64,000 nucleotides of DNA from Phlebiopsis flavidoalba (lineage: Eukaryota > Basidiomycota > Agaricomycetes > Polyporales > Phanerochaetaceae), in assembly GCA_035772785.1 (NCBI GenBank), contig JAOCPU010000020.1, forward strand, positions 62,001 to 126,000, written 5' to 3'. A model generated the notes under the pieces. The model saw nothing but the letters and a program-made list of their open reading frames with translations, had not been told where the DNA came from and made no database searches. Of this stretch, positions 1 to 12,073 are shown piece after piece. The position numbers and the translations under genes were made by a program. The first letter of the stretch is position 1. Every line of letters starts with the position of its first letter.

Positions 1-756
1 TGCTACAAACATTCGAAGATTCCCTGGCCCACCTGCTCGATGTAATTCATTAGTAAAATTTGGCATGACATTGTGATGCCACTGCCTGCCATCACTCCTC
101 TGGTGTCTCCAATAACGTGAGCCCTTTAAGACTATTGCAACACATGCTTAGGTACTCAGGGCTCTCAGTGACAGCTGAATGACACAAATTTGAGCTCCTT
201 TGAGGGAAAATAATCCCAGGCACGTTGCTCAGGATGAAGCGACACGTCTCTACATACCGCGCTGGCAACGCATCTAGAGTACCTGCTATATTGGGTTGAT
301 GCGGAACATGCCGCGCCACCACGGCGGCTTCTGAGTCTTTGCCCAACACATCCGAAAACACTCAGTTTGGTACGTCACTACCCTATCGCTGATGCGTCTG
401 ATGATGTGTTCAGCACACAAAAGAGAATATTCGTACAGCTAAGCCGTGCTGGCTAGCTCTCGTCTTGGTTTTCTTTTTCTATCAAAATTGTCAATTCTTA
501 TAAGCAGACGGTCTGAGTCTTTAGTCACTCACTTCAACTTAGTTTCCTATTCTTCCTCCTTTTCTAAAACCACGCAACACCATCTTTAGTCGCTCACTGG
601 CTTGAATTACCTTCTATCTCTGAATAATTAGGGCCGCGTTGCATGTCAGGGGTACCGGGAACGCATCAGACTGACTCGGAAATGTACTAGAGCTCATTAC
701 ACGCTGAACCCTCCGATGCTTTACGAGAATTTGAGAATAGATACATGTTAGGCTGT
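1..756. other. No recognisable gene
   Basis: I see no convincing coding sequence here. An open minus-strand frame of 89 codons (92-361) shows no motif I know and no splice signals that extend it. The stretch probably includes the 3' flank of the minus-strand membrane-protein gene that ends at 757. Confidence 0.4.
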
Positions 757-2305
757 TTAAGGTAGCTGAGAGAGGCCTAAACTCGAGGTGTACAAGTCAG
801 GCTGCATTGTCCCGAGCGTCGTCCTGCACACCGCCGTTATATATTCATTATGCAATGGCTGACCAATGTTCCCCAGGAAGGTTGCACGTGGATTGGGAAA
901 GGATATGCGGGACAGGTCAAGCGCATCTCCACCGAGAAGATTTCGGGTGTCGACGGACCGTAAATTGATCATAAAAGCGATTAAGAAGCAGTAGTGGCTG
1001 TTATAATAATCAGACCAGACGCATGAGGCGTTTATAATTATGCGCGAAATGTCAGTGTTCTCACCATATTGCTCACAAGAAAGCCTACATAGGTATTTCC
1101 CTAAAGAATGCATATTCAAGTTCTGTATCGAAGGCTTTCCGTGTAGACACAACTCACTATACCGGCTTTGTTTGGTAGAAGCATCTGTAAGCAGATTGAT
1201 GGCAAGGAACACACTAAAGATCGAATTTTCAGTCTGTCAACCCTCAGAAATTAAAGTGAAAAGACAATAGCCTACGCGAAATAGCATGTGCCTGGACGTC
1301 AGAAGTTAATTCGAGGTCGCTGTAAGCCATGGTATAGAGAAAGCGCACCATCCCTGAGAAGACAATGGGTGATGGATACTGAAGACATCTTCAGGTCGTC
1401 GCGCCCTCGCGCCACTGTCCGAACGTTTGCACCCATGTCACTATTAGAACGAGCAGTATCTGCTGCTACCAAGCAAGCTCTAGTGAAGTAGCGTACTATT
1501 GAACAGCCAATCAGTCAGCGCGGTCGGTAGTTTCAACCCGAGAGAGCGTACAATCTAATATATCTCGCGTCTCAGCAAATAATCGACGTAAACCAGCACA
1601 AAATACGTACTGGGGGGCTTTTCTAGATGCACAGGGTAACGTAATGTTGGAGCCACACAAACCCGATTTAGAAACGGGGCGGATCGGTAGAGTAGAGTAG
1701 GTGACGGTAGTCCTTATAGTAGCGTTAATCTGATGGCAAAGCTGTCAACCTCTGTTTGCCGATCCCTGCTACAGACAGGCTCTCACTCACTAAATTTGTA
1801 CAAAACGGTAACGGATCCCAATAATAAAACGGCACACAAAATAGTATCGATTTCTTTCCGGATATGGCGTAGACTCTAAGTGCAGATAATACTGGACAAC
1901 GTGAGATGAGGGGATTGTGAAAGGTCAGAGACGTCGCGGCCGAGCACTCACCTGCGGTTTGCAGATATCCAATGAAATCTAAGCAGCGATAAAGTATAGC
2001 CCGAAGGAGCACCCTAGCACATTATTCTGTGCACAGATGTAGTCAGTAAAGCTCGTCATAAACGGAACGATCGTACACTAGGCAAGTGTCCAGCTGCGGA
2101 TATCAAGAGCATATTCCATCGCACGGAGAGGAGCAACAGAGAAGTCGCATTTCGGGGTCTTTGTCCATACAATGCGCACTTCGTCTCCGAACGTAATAAC
2201 ATATTCATAGCATAGGAGAGCTGATATAGAACGAGATGAGTTGGTTTCTGATGTTGATGCATTAACGAGGATCGTACCATTGATCGCCACGCTGATATAG
2301 CCCAT
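757..2305 (-). CDS. DUF6533-type multi-pass membrane protein (frame-broken)
   Basis: The function is unknown; proteins of this family are seven-helix membrane proteins expanded in Agaricomycetes. The ATG at 2305 opens an N-terminal segment containing CYEYVITFGDEVRIVW (about residues 32-47, 2165-2212), the typical first-helix signature of DUF6533. After an intron near 2020-2085 the next exon carries PVLSALRVYAISGKK (about 1855-1900), matching the family's S-A-L-R-V-Y-A block, followed by a hydrophobic stretch. Around 1340-1460 a segment reading SSVSIT.CLLRDGALSLY resembles the LLRDGTLYF block. The last open frame (757-1212) carries INLRSVDTRNLLGGD and FLGNIGQPL, like the usual cytoplasmic tail. 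The order of blocks is correct for the family, but several frame changes are needed between exons. The family call comes from pattern matching by eye. Confidence 0.72.
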
Positions 2306-4223
2306 GACTGTCCTAATCCCACGGTATGGTCAGTCGTCTAAGTTTGACAAGCAGACCATTCCCTACTACGCTTCGGACAGAATTCGCTCAAGGGTGGTTT
2401 GATCCATAGCGCCACGATTCCGGGTTACAGTAGCGTGATTCAAGGAGAATAGTCCGTGAGCGACACAGGGAGAAGGCGGATGTGGCGAATAGTAGTGGGT
2501 TGGTACTGACTTAAATTGAGGCTTGATATATCGCAAGCACAGGCACGTTGATGGCCTACGAGGTAACCTACCGTTCGAGCCATCATACTAGGATCGGATA
2601 TTCATTTCATCACGTTTTTCACACAGAGCGAGCAATACTAAGCAGGCTCGAGAGGACTGAGGAAAACGGCATTCTCGGACCGCACAGTGATCGTCTTTTT
2701 TATGTCGAATCTCGTAGTCCTGTCCCGAAGTCGTTGTTTCTTCCTCATGGTGTGTGTGTGTGGTAGTCATTTGACAGATGCAAGCTACGTGAATAATCTC
2801 ACCGGCAAAGAGCTGGCGCTGAAAGATGCATCCAATCAGCGACCAGAGCAGACTGTTGAGTGCTGATATTGCACACATGGACTTGAATAGATGCTTAGGA
2901 CTCAGCTTGCTGTGTGTTTCCATATGTCGTGCCCATGTAGAGATGATCTGCCACATTTCCCGGAAATCAGAGAGGAGATGAGGATACGTTAAGGGCCACA
3001 AGACCTGATTGCCCAATTGATGTGGGTTCTACTTACTCCGCGCCGCCCAGGAGGCGTACGCACGCCAAACCTGTGACACAATACCGTCGTCGCTTTGTCT
3101 CACGAAAGGAAACCCAAGCTCGCCTGTGTGGGCTTTTCATAGTTATCTGATTGTCATGATGTTCATTCGTCCTTCGGATCTGCCCTTCGGAGATTGTAGC
3201 TTCGATCTGGACTGTGCGGCCCCGTCGTCGAAGATTCATTAGGCGCACCTGCTTTTCCCTCTGCTCAACATGCTGATGTGATGCTGGTGACACAAAGATT
3301 CAGCTACAGAAGCCCGTAACAATAAGCAATATAGGATAAGAACTCAGGGAAACATATCTATGTTGGTTGGACTAAACGGTATCTTGTTCTGCTCTCCACC
3401 CATCAAGTTGCGTGTGATGGTGGCCCCGAGGCAGTACTGGTGGTCGGAGCTACGCATGTCATCATACGGACGCATGTAACACAAGGTACCTTTTTCTCTA
3501 TAAGTAGCCAATCGATCATCTGCGGACAAATCTGACCTGGAATTCAGTGACAGGAGGAACCGAAGAAGAAGAGCGGATAGTATATACCGACAAGTACTTC
3601 GGCCTTTGTAACACGGTCTCCAAGAGTCAGGGCCGTCGGAACAGAGTATTTGAGGGGCACGTGGGAGTAGGCACAATCTAGCTTAAAGTATGTGCAGATG
3701 GGTCATAGTCGAAGCAAGGCATATACGGGTCTCAAGCAGAAGGAGGACCTGAAACATTACTGAGCCCCGCTGCACAGTGGCGAGTGCACATCGCCAGAGG
3801 TCACCCAGCCCAAGCGAACGCAAGGCCATTTCCAGACACAAGTTAATCCGGCACCAGCAAAAATGTGATCCGGGACCGTAGCTTCGGTGTAGTATCGTTA
3901 TATGAAAACGAGTGCAGCCTGAAATTGGTGATGTGTGCCACGCATCGATCTATATAGTGTTCAACTGCTGTCAACGTTGTAAGCTCAGCGTAAGCAGCCC
4001 TATATATGCACCAGTCAGATCGTACGCACCAAATATCTCGTTCAAATGATGATCCTGACTAAAATCATTGTAAATATTTGAGCGTTGTAAACGTCGACGT
4101 CAGAGACTCAGACGAGGCGTTCAGCGTGCGAGATGCACGTGCTGACGCGTCGCGTCACGTCTCACGTAAGCGAGGAGGACGCGCGAGGCGGCGACTCGCG
4201 AGGCGCGCCATTCTTCGACAACC
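2306..4223. other. No confident gene; minus-strand open frames 2588-3676
   Basis: Three consecutive minus-strand open frames (3344-3676, 3033-3293, 2588-3016; the last is 142 codons and contains SDFREMWQIISTWARHM) could be one decayed gene transcribed away from APC4. I recognise no family. The GC-rich 100-120 bases before 4224 are probably the APC4 promoter and 5' UTR. Confidence 0.3.
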
Positions 4224-7200
4224 ATGTCGGACACCCAGGCATTCGCCGCTATCGCCAACGTCGCTTTCGCGACGCCGTATCGCGTATCTTGCTCATCATG
4301 GTGTCCTGATAAAGATCTACTTGCCCTTGTAGTTCGTGTTGGTAATAAGGACCGCCTGAGTCTTTGGAAGATGCAAGGCTCGAAGATATGGGAGATCGAG
4401 GTTGACGCTGAGGCAACTGACGGCGCAAATTCTGCTGGGACCAGCATAATTGAGGTCGCCTGGAGCCCTGAAAGTGAGTCACCATCGATCCTTATTATGT
4501 GGACATGAATGTGACTGAGCTAAACGTAGTCGCCAGATCTACACATTGCAGTGGCGCATGACCGCCGCTACTCACATTACATTCTATACAAGACGGTAAA
4601 GAGAGCGTAGACTATCTATCTCCTCTGAGAATCCCGTTGAACGAGTCTGGTGGCTGAAAGAGCCTAAGGCCGGGAAGAAACCAACCATACCGGATGTATT
4701 CAAAAGGCAAAACATCATCGTATGTACCCTCGGTACACTGTACATTGTTCAAAGATATATTGATGGGACACTTATTACTACTGTAGGACTGGGTCCGCCC
4801 ACTCCATACTCAAGACGCAGCCCCTCCTTGACGCGCTTCCCGACGACTTTGAACAGCTCTCGTGCGATCTTTCTCACCCTGCCTCGTCTACTCTTATTGA
4901 CTAGTATGATACACGCATAGAGCAACTGATTTATTTGCTTTTCAAACCAGTCGCAAGACATCTCGCATTTCCTCGCTTCCGGCCTCGATATCGTCATGGC
5001 CGACGCTTCCCTCCGATTTACTGTTGGCATCCATCCAGCCACACTCTTCAACTGCATCCACAGGCAAACGGCCTGGCGAAGAACTTGACCAAAGTGGACG
5101 ATAGCAACGTGGATAGTATACTGTTTGTTTCAACCGTATCAAAGGGGGATGCCAGACCTCGACTGTACGCATGGCTCGATGGAAGCTATCCACTTGGTGA
5201 AGTGGAACTCCCGCATCCAATCACCGCTGTCGTCGAGCTGTGCAGACGTGAGGGTGGGATTTACCTAGCTCAAAACAAAATGCATCCTCTCGTCTGGTCG
5301 ATCAGCAGAAACAGCTATAATACCTGCACAGTTACACCTGAATTTGCTCCCGCGAGATGTCGCACGCAACGCATCAAGCACGCGAGCCCTCGTATGGTAC
5401 GCAATGCGACTCATCAACGAGATGCGCGATACCTGGTGGGGTGACTCGACACACATCGGTGCATGGGCAATCGGGCCAGAGTGGGTGAAAGCTCTCGAGC
5501 AGAAGCAATCCGTCGCCTTCGGTGGTATGTTGTTTCATTCTCCAATCTTCGATTTTCATCTGAAGAACGTGGGGCTCAGTGGCAAGGCCGTGTGCTCTTC
5601 TCGACCTTACCGCCCTACTAGCTGGCGGGCGCGCATCTGAGTCGTTGACTGACTATTTGACCAGTGGTGACCAAATGACAGAACGAGTAAGTCGCATCTC
5701 TCCTCCGCACTAGCTCACGTTCGAATGAACCGTTTATCTTGTAGGGTCTGCAGAAATGGGAATCTAGTGTAGCAGACGCACTTTACAAACTTCGGGATTA
5801 CTCTTCACGACGCGTCGCACCTGCGTTCCAGCGCATACACATATTATTACAGGAAGTGCAAGGCTGGGCACAACTGTGATTGATCCCTCCACGCGTTCCC
5901 CAGACCGTGCTGACATCCTCACTAGACCCCAGTACGCGCACTGCCGCTTCGATTTGTCAGAGATCAACGCTGCCCTGGAGCAGGCTGCTCAGGGAGTTAT
6001 TTGTGCAAATTGGCTTGCTGCTGCCGCGCGAACAGAGGTTCGACAATTCAAGGAGTTTATGACATGGATCAAGTACGGTGGGTCTTGAGGTTTTCAAATG
6101 CGTCTGGTGCCTAACCAGCAATCGCTCATTTGTCTCATACAGAAAGTCAGCGCGCTGCGAACCTGAACAACGAGAGTTATACTGCTCCTCCGCCGAAACA
6201 CGACATACTGGACGTGAATGCGTATCTTGAGTTAGGTCTCATGGTCAGCCCGATCACCAGATGGTTTTTGGGTCCGGCCCCGCGTTTCCCTCTGACACCA
6301 GGGTTTGGTGTTGACCAGATGTGGGTTCGACCCGGAAGGAAAATTCGGAGTCTGACGACAGTTCGATCACGATGGATGAGGCGTCCGCAACAGACAAGAG
6401 ATCCAAACTGAAAGAAGCATTAAACAAGGCTAGGGAGAAGCTTTCGCAGGGGAAAAAAGGCCTTTCCTTGGCCTCCACCGAACCTCACTTTACTCGATAT
6501 AGATCCCTTGGATCTTCCCACCCGGACATTAAACCATACAATACCCGATCTGTTCCTCGCAATATTCATGCATTGATTGAAAACCTCGCAACCCGATGCA
6601 ATACAATATTCAAGGAGGCTAGCGGTGCTGTCGCTCGAACCGCTTCGTTCGCCGGGCTCCCGAAGCTCACGACGACAAGCTTACAATCGACGGACAAGTT
6701 GGCATGGGCAAGGGAGCGATGGATCATTGCGGGTGCGACAATGGAACAGCATCTTGTGATGAATATCCTGCCACAAGAACAGGAGAACCAGCTCCGTGAG
6801 TTATTCAACTCGTAACAGCGCGCGGTGGGTTAACATCCATGTAGTCGTCCTTGTGAAGGCCAGGCACCAAATAGGTACTGGCAGAGCAGAAATTGGCTAC
6901 ATAGCGCTCGACTCTACTGTCGCACAGCAGGATCCCGATGAAAACAGCGAACCGATACCTGTAGATCTCCTCGACGGAGAGTTTTTCGACGACGAGCTTT
7001 TCATTCTAATTTATCGCACTAGAAACGGAGGCGAGTCTCATGCGATGATACTCACTACCTACGTAAAGGCTCACTCAGGCATAGACGCACCCCAAACCCA
7101 CATCGCGACCCTGAGGTACACAGACCTCGAGTATCACGCAGAAGCGTGGGGAGAAGACGTCATCACACGAGAAAGATTAGCAGACGTTATAGCCCAGAAA

Positions 7201-7460
7201 AGGTCGACTGGCAGCGTGCGTCGCTAACTTCCCACAGTGTTCACTTGCTGCTAACGGGGCGTAAACAGATCGCGCCCAAACCCACCCCGATCCACCAAGC
7301 ACGCGCACTTGTGGGATGTGGTGATGGCCCCCTTTACCTGTCTGTAAACGGTCGAGTCGGTCGTCGCGTCGCCTGTGTGCTTGGGGAGGAAGGTATGGCA
7401 ATGGAAGTATTCGATATGGAAGGCGACGAGGGAGAAGAGGAAGACATTATCGAAGAATAG
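4224..7460 (+). CDS. APC4: Anaphase-promoting complex subunit 4 (APC4)
   Basis: APC4 is a scaffold subunit of the APC/C, the nuclear ubiquitin ligase that drives anaphase and mitotic exit. The ATG at 4224 opens the WD40-like N-terminus (PYRVSCSSWCPDKDLLALVV). An intron lies at 4474-4536, and WWLKEPKAGKKPTIPDVFKR follows around 4650-4710. Further introns are visible at 4904-4950, 5687-5744 and 6078-6142. The APC4 long helical domain is clear: TRALVWYAMRLINEMRDTW (about 5380-5435), WESSVADALYKLRDYSSRR (about 5755-5812) and WLAAAARTEVRQFKEFMTW (about 6010-6066). The tail GRVGRRVACVLGEEG, with an acidic end and a stop at 7460, fits the family C-terminus. Frame changes near 4640, 4795, 5330, 5880, 6340 and 7210 break the reading. 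They are probably sequence errors, because order and content are otherwise complete. APC1 lies about 26 kb downstream on the same strand. Confidence 0.93.
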
Positions 7461-7568
7461 ACTGAGCTGTCATGCCCTCAATTTCGGATTAAACTCATAG
7501 TTGCCATACGTTGTGCCGCAGTGCGCCGTAGATACCTTTAGCATACAAAAATGTCCGTAAAACGGTGT

Positions 7569-7602
7569 AAACTGTTTATAAACAGTAAACTAAACAGTTT
7601 CT
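7569..7602. repeat. AT-rich palindrome cluster, copy 1
   Basis: The block contains the perfect 16-bp palindrome ACTGTTTATAAACAGT (7571-7586), followed directly by TAAACTAAACAGTT. Both words recur in the cluster at 8244-8313. Confidence 0.75.
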
Positions 7603-8243
7603 ATGTGTAAGTATTGAACCTTCCATAGCATCGAGCTGCTTATAGTATATCGCATTCTTCAGTTGCAAGCACCTGACCCCACGATGTGTCGAGCTCGACA
7701 AGGCTCGATGAGACGGCGGTCAAGACGCGCGTCGGCCGGGGCGTTTAATTACCATAACGAGACGAGGAGGCGGGGATGTCGTCCCGCCCGTGCACGCCTC
7801 GCGATACCTCGGTCGAAGCAACGAGAAGGATGATAATGCATATAGCCTCAAGACGTCATAGAGAGCCTCCTCGTCGTATTGCCTCACAGGCCAGGATGCC
7901 CAGATGTTCCGGATTGGCGCGGGGATCCTTAGCTTCGAGTCGGGTAAGTTTCTCTTCATTCACATTCACACTCTTCGGTTAATCAATGCATCTGCCACCC
8001 CTCCTATAGGCATTATATCCATGTGCTGTCATATGGTCGATCAAGCTCAGCCCGTAAAACGTCTCGCACCGAAAGCGCAGCGCGGGCGCTTATGACCGGG
8101 CTGGGAAGCTCGCTGTCCAATCGTCCGCGCTGTGACCCCTCGGCACAACGGAGAGTTTGTTTTCACTCGTTGGTAGTCCTGTTTCAGCCTCGAAGGGTGC
8201 TTGGTGTAGTGTCTGAAAGCTTGTTACTCAAAGTACGGCATAT

Positions 8244-8313
8244 ACTGTTTATAAACTGTTTAGAACTGTTTACTGTTTATTTACAAATTTTCGTAAACAT
8301 AAACTAAACAGTT
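8244..8313. repeat. AT-rich palindrome cluster, copy 2
   Basis: It opens with ACTGTTTATAAACTGTTT and closes with TAAACTAAACAGTT, the same two words as the 7569 cluster but separated by about 43 bases of further TGTTTA-rich sequence. The pair brackets about 640 bp just outside the tRNA-Pro gene. It could be the remains of a small non-autonomous transposon. Confidence 0.65.
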
Positions 8314-8366
8314 AAAATAGTAAGTAAATACTAAATCGTAAAAATGTCTCAAGGCGAGAAGTAAAA

Positions 8367-8469
8367 GGGCTCAGCCGGGAATTGAACCCGGGATCCTCAC
8401 TGCAGATTCTGGCCAAGTCGACCAGGGGAGCAACCCGAAGCAGGAATCATACTACTAGACCACTGAGCC
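8367..8469 (-). tRNA. tRNA-Pro (anticodon CGG) with intron
   Basis: Read on the minus strand, the acceptor stem GGCTCAG...CTGAGCC closes the gene. The T arm is CCGGG TTCAATT CCCGG, and the D-arm GTCT with the GATT flank matches eukaryotic tRNA-Pro. The anticodon loop TTCGGG(T) gives CGG at positions 34-36. An intron of about 29 nt (starting TTGCTCCCCTGG) follows position 37. The 3' half of the anticodon stem reads GCAGT where GCAGG would pair perfectly, and the variable region seems one or two bases long; both fit local sequence errors. A run of T follows the 3' end on the minus strand, as a polymerase III terminator would. Confidence 0.9.
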
Positions 8470-8580
8470 GATGGCAAAAGCAATTATTTACCATTTTAGT
8501 CATCAATTCACACTTTGGAAACGTTAGTCAAGGCCCTCTCGTCTTGGCAGCTGTTCTTAGACACGAACCTCGACGGGACC

Positions 8581-11500
8581 ATGGCTCGCTCTTTGCCACC
8601 GTTCGTTGTTATAGCCTCTCTTTTGACCTGTCCTATATCCGCGACACCACTACCACAAACCTCTGATGATCCTTCCTTGAGCCACCCCCCGTATCGGCTG
8701 CATGCTTGGCCTTGGGACTCGGTCTCCCCATTTGTCCTCCTGGCCCTCTTCAAGTATGCATATCTCAGATACAGGCGTGCGCAAACCATACATACCTCTC
8801 CTGGCCAACACCACCGGCGGGCTGGCTTGCTTCCTACGTCGGTATCGGAAAATGAAAAGAAGTCGCCACTTGTCGGTCTTGGTCTAGATACTTCCAGTGT
8901 TTCTGCCGCTGGGTTCTTCGCATACCCACCAGAGCTAATATCAAAACCAACTTCAAGATCATATGCTTGGCCGGATCTTGGAATCAGCTCCGTGTCACGT
9001 ACGCTTGCACGGCATCAGGTGAAGAATCTCGACTTGGAAGGATATCTCGTTGGTTTTTTGGGCTCTCCGGCTTGGGAAAAAACGCGTATTCAAACCCGCA
9101 GGAACAAGGCCACACGGAAGACCACGACTGGACTCTCTACGTAAGTAAATGCTATCATCCGCATCGTCCGGCCAGACGTTGATCGCCTCTGGTTGTAGGC
9201 CTGGCAGCGCCCTGAGTCCTCAAAGTACACTCAGCCGGCATCCTGGAATGAGCCCACATCTGGGTCCTCGTCCTTCCCAAATACACCGGACAAATTCCCG
9301 TTCTCAGAGGACGTCCACTTCTCTCTCTTCCTCTCTTGGACCTTCTGCGTACGGGCGGTCCCTTGCTGCTAACCACGGCAGCGTTATCTCCAGCTCTCGT
9401 CCATCTGGTTCCTATCGCTCGCGCAGGTCTGACCGCCGTTCAACTTCTCTATCCGTTGCCAAATCTGGTCATGCGCCTGCGTCCGGACAGGACACATGCT
9501 CGTCCAAAGGCTCTACTTCCCACAGACGTTCGCAATCATCCCGTACGGGCTCGACTAACTCCAAAGCCCACTCACGTTCTTTGAGTTTGTCTTTCCTGGA
9601 AATGAACTCACCGGATATCGTGGAGCCGACTTCGGATTTTGCTAGGACAACAACAAAGGCCATCGAATCCGTATCTGGAGGACCCACCTTGTCTGCCCGT
9701 CTATATCCTGGCCTCGAGGGAAACGCTACTCTGGGAGATGGAAGCCGCGGACGTTCTTGCGTCCTTCTCAGTTCTCTTTGCCGACTGCTGCCTGTGGCTC
9801 AGTCTCCAGCGGTATCACCGACTGTGCAAGCGTGCATCCAGGATCCCCGCCCTGTTCGACTGCAACGCCCATCCGACCCTTTGGTTCTTCTCTTCTGACG
9901 CTGGTTTACACTCGGTTTCTACACCCAATCAATACCTGGCGTCTCTCAGCGAGACCGCCAACAATGCTGTGAGCAAGGAAAAATCGTCGTTGGATACTGG
10001 TCTCTCGATACCTCGAAACGAAGGTGGAACTCTCGAGCCCAAAATTGTCGACGGAAGACTATCACGAAGCTCGCAATATCTCTCACCGCAGTATTTCTCG
10101 CCAAGTATATTACCTCTATCCCCCTCTTGTCTTCTCCAAGACTATCTGTCTCTCCTGTGCTGGAATACAAATACGATCTTCCCGGTACGAACATTTTACT
10201 ATCCCTCAGCAGTCTTTTAACTCAGTTCACCCGATTAAGCAGGCTTCCACCGACAAAAGCAATCGTACAAGTACCGGCTCCTCGTCGTCAATAAGGTTCA
10301 ATCTCACCGTCAGTGTCACCCCATCCCCAGTGCCAAGCGCTAAGGCGTCTCCAAAACTCGTCTCCTTTACCGTCGCCTGCGCTGGGACGACTCACGCCGT
10401 ATGGAGAAGGCAAATCCACCTATCTTTCTCCAACCAAGAGCTCTGTGGCGAAAGAACGAACAAGGCCGTTGAACACTGGGATAGATGAACGGAAGGATCA
10501 AGACAAAAAAGGGCGGGGAGAGAAGATTTCGGTCGTCGGCCTCGGGTTGTCTTCCAGCAAACCTAGTGCGCTCCAAGTCGAAAAGCAACGTTTCGAACCG
10601 AGCTTGAGCGGATGCACGACGCACTACCGTAGGCGCTCACCAAGCCCTCTGATGCCTGGTGCACTGCCCGTCACACACCACTCAAGGGAGTACAGACGTC
10701 TCCTCCTCATCTTCCGTATCCAGTAAGAATCCGGGCAGAACATCTTCGCATAGGAGGGAAGCGATCTCTGGACCGACGACCCCGAACCCTGATTCATTCT
10801 CCATGTCTGAAGAAGGCGAAGACGGGGGGTCGCAAAGGATGAATCAGTCAGCCGTGCGTACGCAGAAGCTACCAGTCGCACTCACTCATAAGATAGACAC
10901 AAGTTATGGGTCGAGTGGTGCGAGTGCCGCCAAGCAGGCGGGGGTGAAGGATCAAGGACGGAATCCGGACAGCAAGACTTGGACCTCCTGGGATCTTGAC
11001 GATTTGATGACGACTGACGCGGAAAACTGGACGTCGACGCAGTAAGCGCAGCGCTAGGGCTCGCGCAGTCCCACGCGAAGATGACGCCTGGAGTCTCGAA
11101 GCGAGGGAGCGTTCATTCCGCCGACCGGATGGATGAAGTTGACGAACTCGAGAGCAGTATCGAAAGCCTCGTGCGCCAGCCGGGCAGCCAACTGTATCCC
11201 ATCATTGAAGAGGATGACGATGCCGCGGAGGACACTTCGGCTGCACTCTGCACCGGCCCCACCCGCTGCCCCCCACCGACGACTCAGGACCGACCGACGT
11301 CTTACCTTGTCGTCTCTGGACAGCCTCGGCTTCAGGTCCCTTTCCTGACCGCAGAAAGGGAGAGCATGCTTAGCGTCAGCACGGCAGACATCCGGGGCTC
11401 GGTCAATGAAAGCGTCCTCAACCTCGACTTGAGCCGGCTCAATGTTGACAACCTTAACCTCAATGACCTCCAGCTCAACATATCTGACTTTGACGTTGAC

Positions 11501-11599
11501 ATGAGCGGATTTACAGCCGGACAGGACGAGAGCTTCCTCGGTCTCAGTACAGCTGAGCGTCGAGACAGAGACGAGGGCGGTGTAGGTGTCGCGTTTTGA
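8581..11599 (+). CDS. Uncharacterised multi-pass membrane protein with Ser-rich acidic tail
   Basis: I do not recognise the family. The ATG at 8581 sits in a good context (gggaccATGG) and starts a probable signal peptide or first helix (PPFVVIASLLTCPISATPLP), followed by a second hydrophobic stretch (SPFVLLALFKYAYLRYRR). A clear intron lies at 9141-9198. Beyond it, frame-shifted segments encode further hydrophobic stretches (AVPLLLTTAALSPALVHLVP around 9355; ADVLASFSVLFADCCLWLSL around 9755) and a non-membrane block, TFFEFVFPGNELTGYRGADF (about 9578-9635). From about 10300 the protein becomes Ser/Pro/Lys-rich. It ends in an acidic, Leu/Asn/Asp-patterned tail (11081-11599, including LNLDLSRLNVDNLNLNDLQL). 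The single-gene model is inferred from same-strand continuity, and two adjacent genes remain possible. Confidence 0.5.
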
Positions 11600-12073
11600 T
11601 TTCTTACAGCTCTACTAGCAACTCCAACTGTGATACCCTTCTCACGCATTATATCTAGACCCACGCTGTATCGCCATAGTCGTTCCTTGTAGCTTTATTG
11701 TGTTCTAGCAGTTGTATCGTCTCTTTCGTCCATGTAACATCTGTGGTAGTCGACTGTTAAATAATGGTTATGATCGCAAATTTGAAGCACGCCTAACGGC
11801 TGTTCATAGTTTGCGCAACTACCTATGAGATGCGCTGCTTTGAAGCTTTGAATCGGCCGCTGACGTAACGGTGCTGTTGAGGCCAGAAAGGGAAGTGTAG
11901 CGGCTGGATCCACCCCGCTGCCATCCTCGCGCCCTGACTAAAATCCGCTCACGCCCTCTCCCTCTACCAACACGTCCCGCCGTCTCCAGGCGACCCATTT
12001 GACCCTTCTTTCGTCCTATCTTCCTCTCTAAATAATTGTGCCAACTGGATTGGCTAGGCCTGTGTAAAGCAGC
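11600..12073. other. Intergenic region
   Basis: Nothing is recognised. It should contain the 3' UTR of the upstream gene and the promoter of the kinase. A pyrimidine-rich plus-strand stretch (about 11930-12030) precedes the kinase ATG, as is usual for basidiomycete promoters. Confidence 0.4.

Larger units (their letters stand above)
7461..8366. other. Intergenic, bounded by two AT-rich repeat clusters
   Basis: This lies between the APC4 stop and tRNA-Pro. The outer parts hold two related AT-rich clusters (listed separately). The middle (7640-8200) is GC-richer, with overlapping short open frames on both strands and no recognised domain. Confidence 0.5.

Noticed and set aside
3344..3676. Possible cytochrome P450 fragment
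   Set aside because: A short PYDDMRSSD-like string suggested it, but no heme-binding Cys motif, K-helix ExxR or other P450 block was found nearby.
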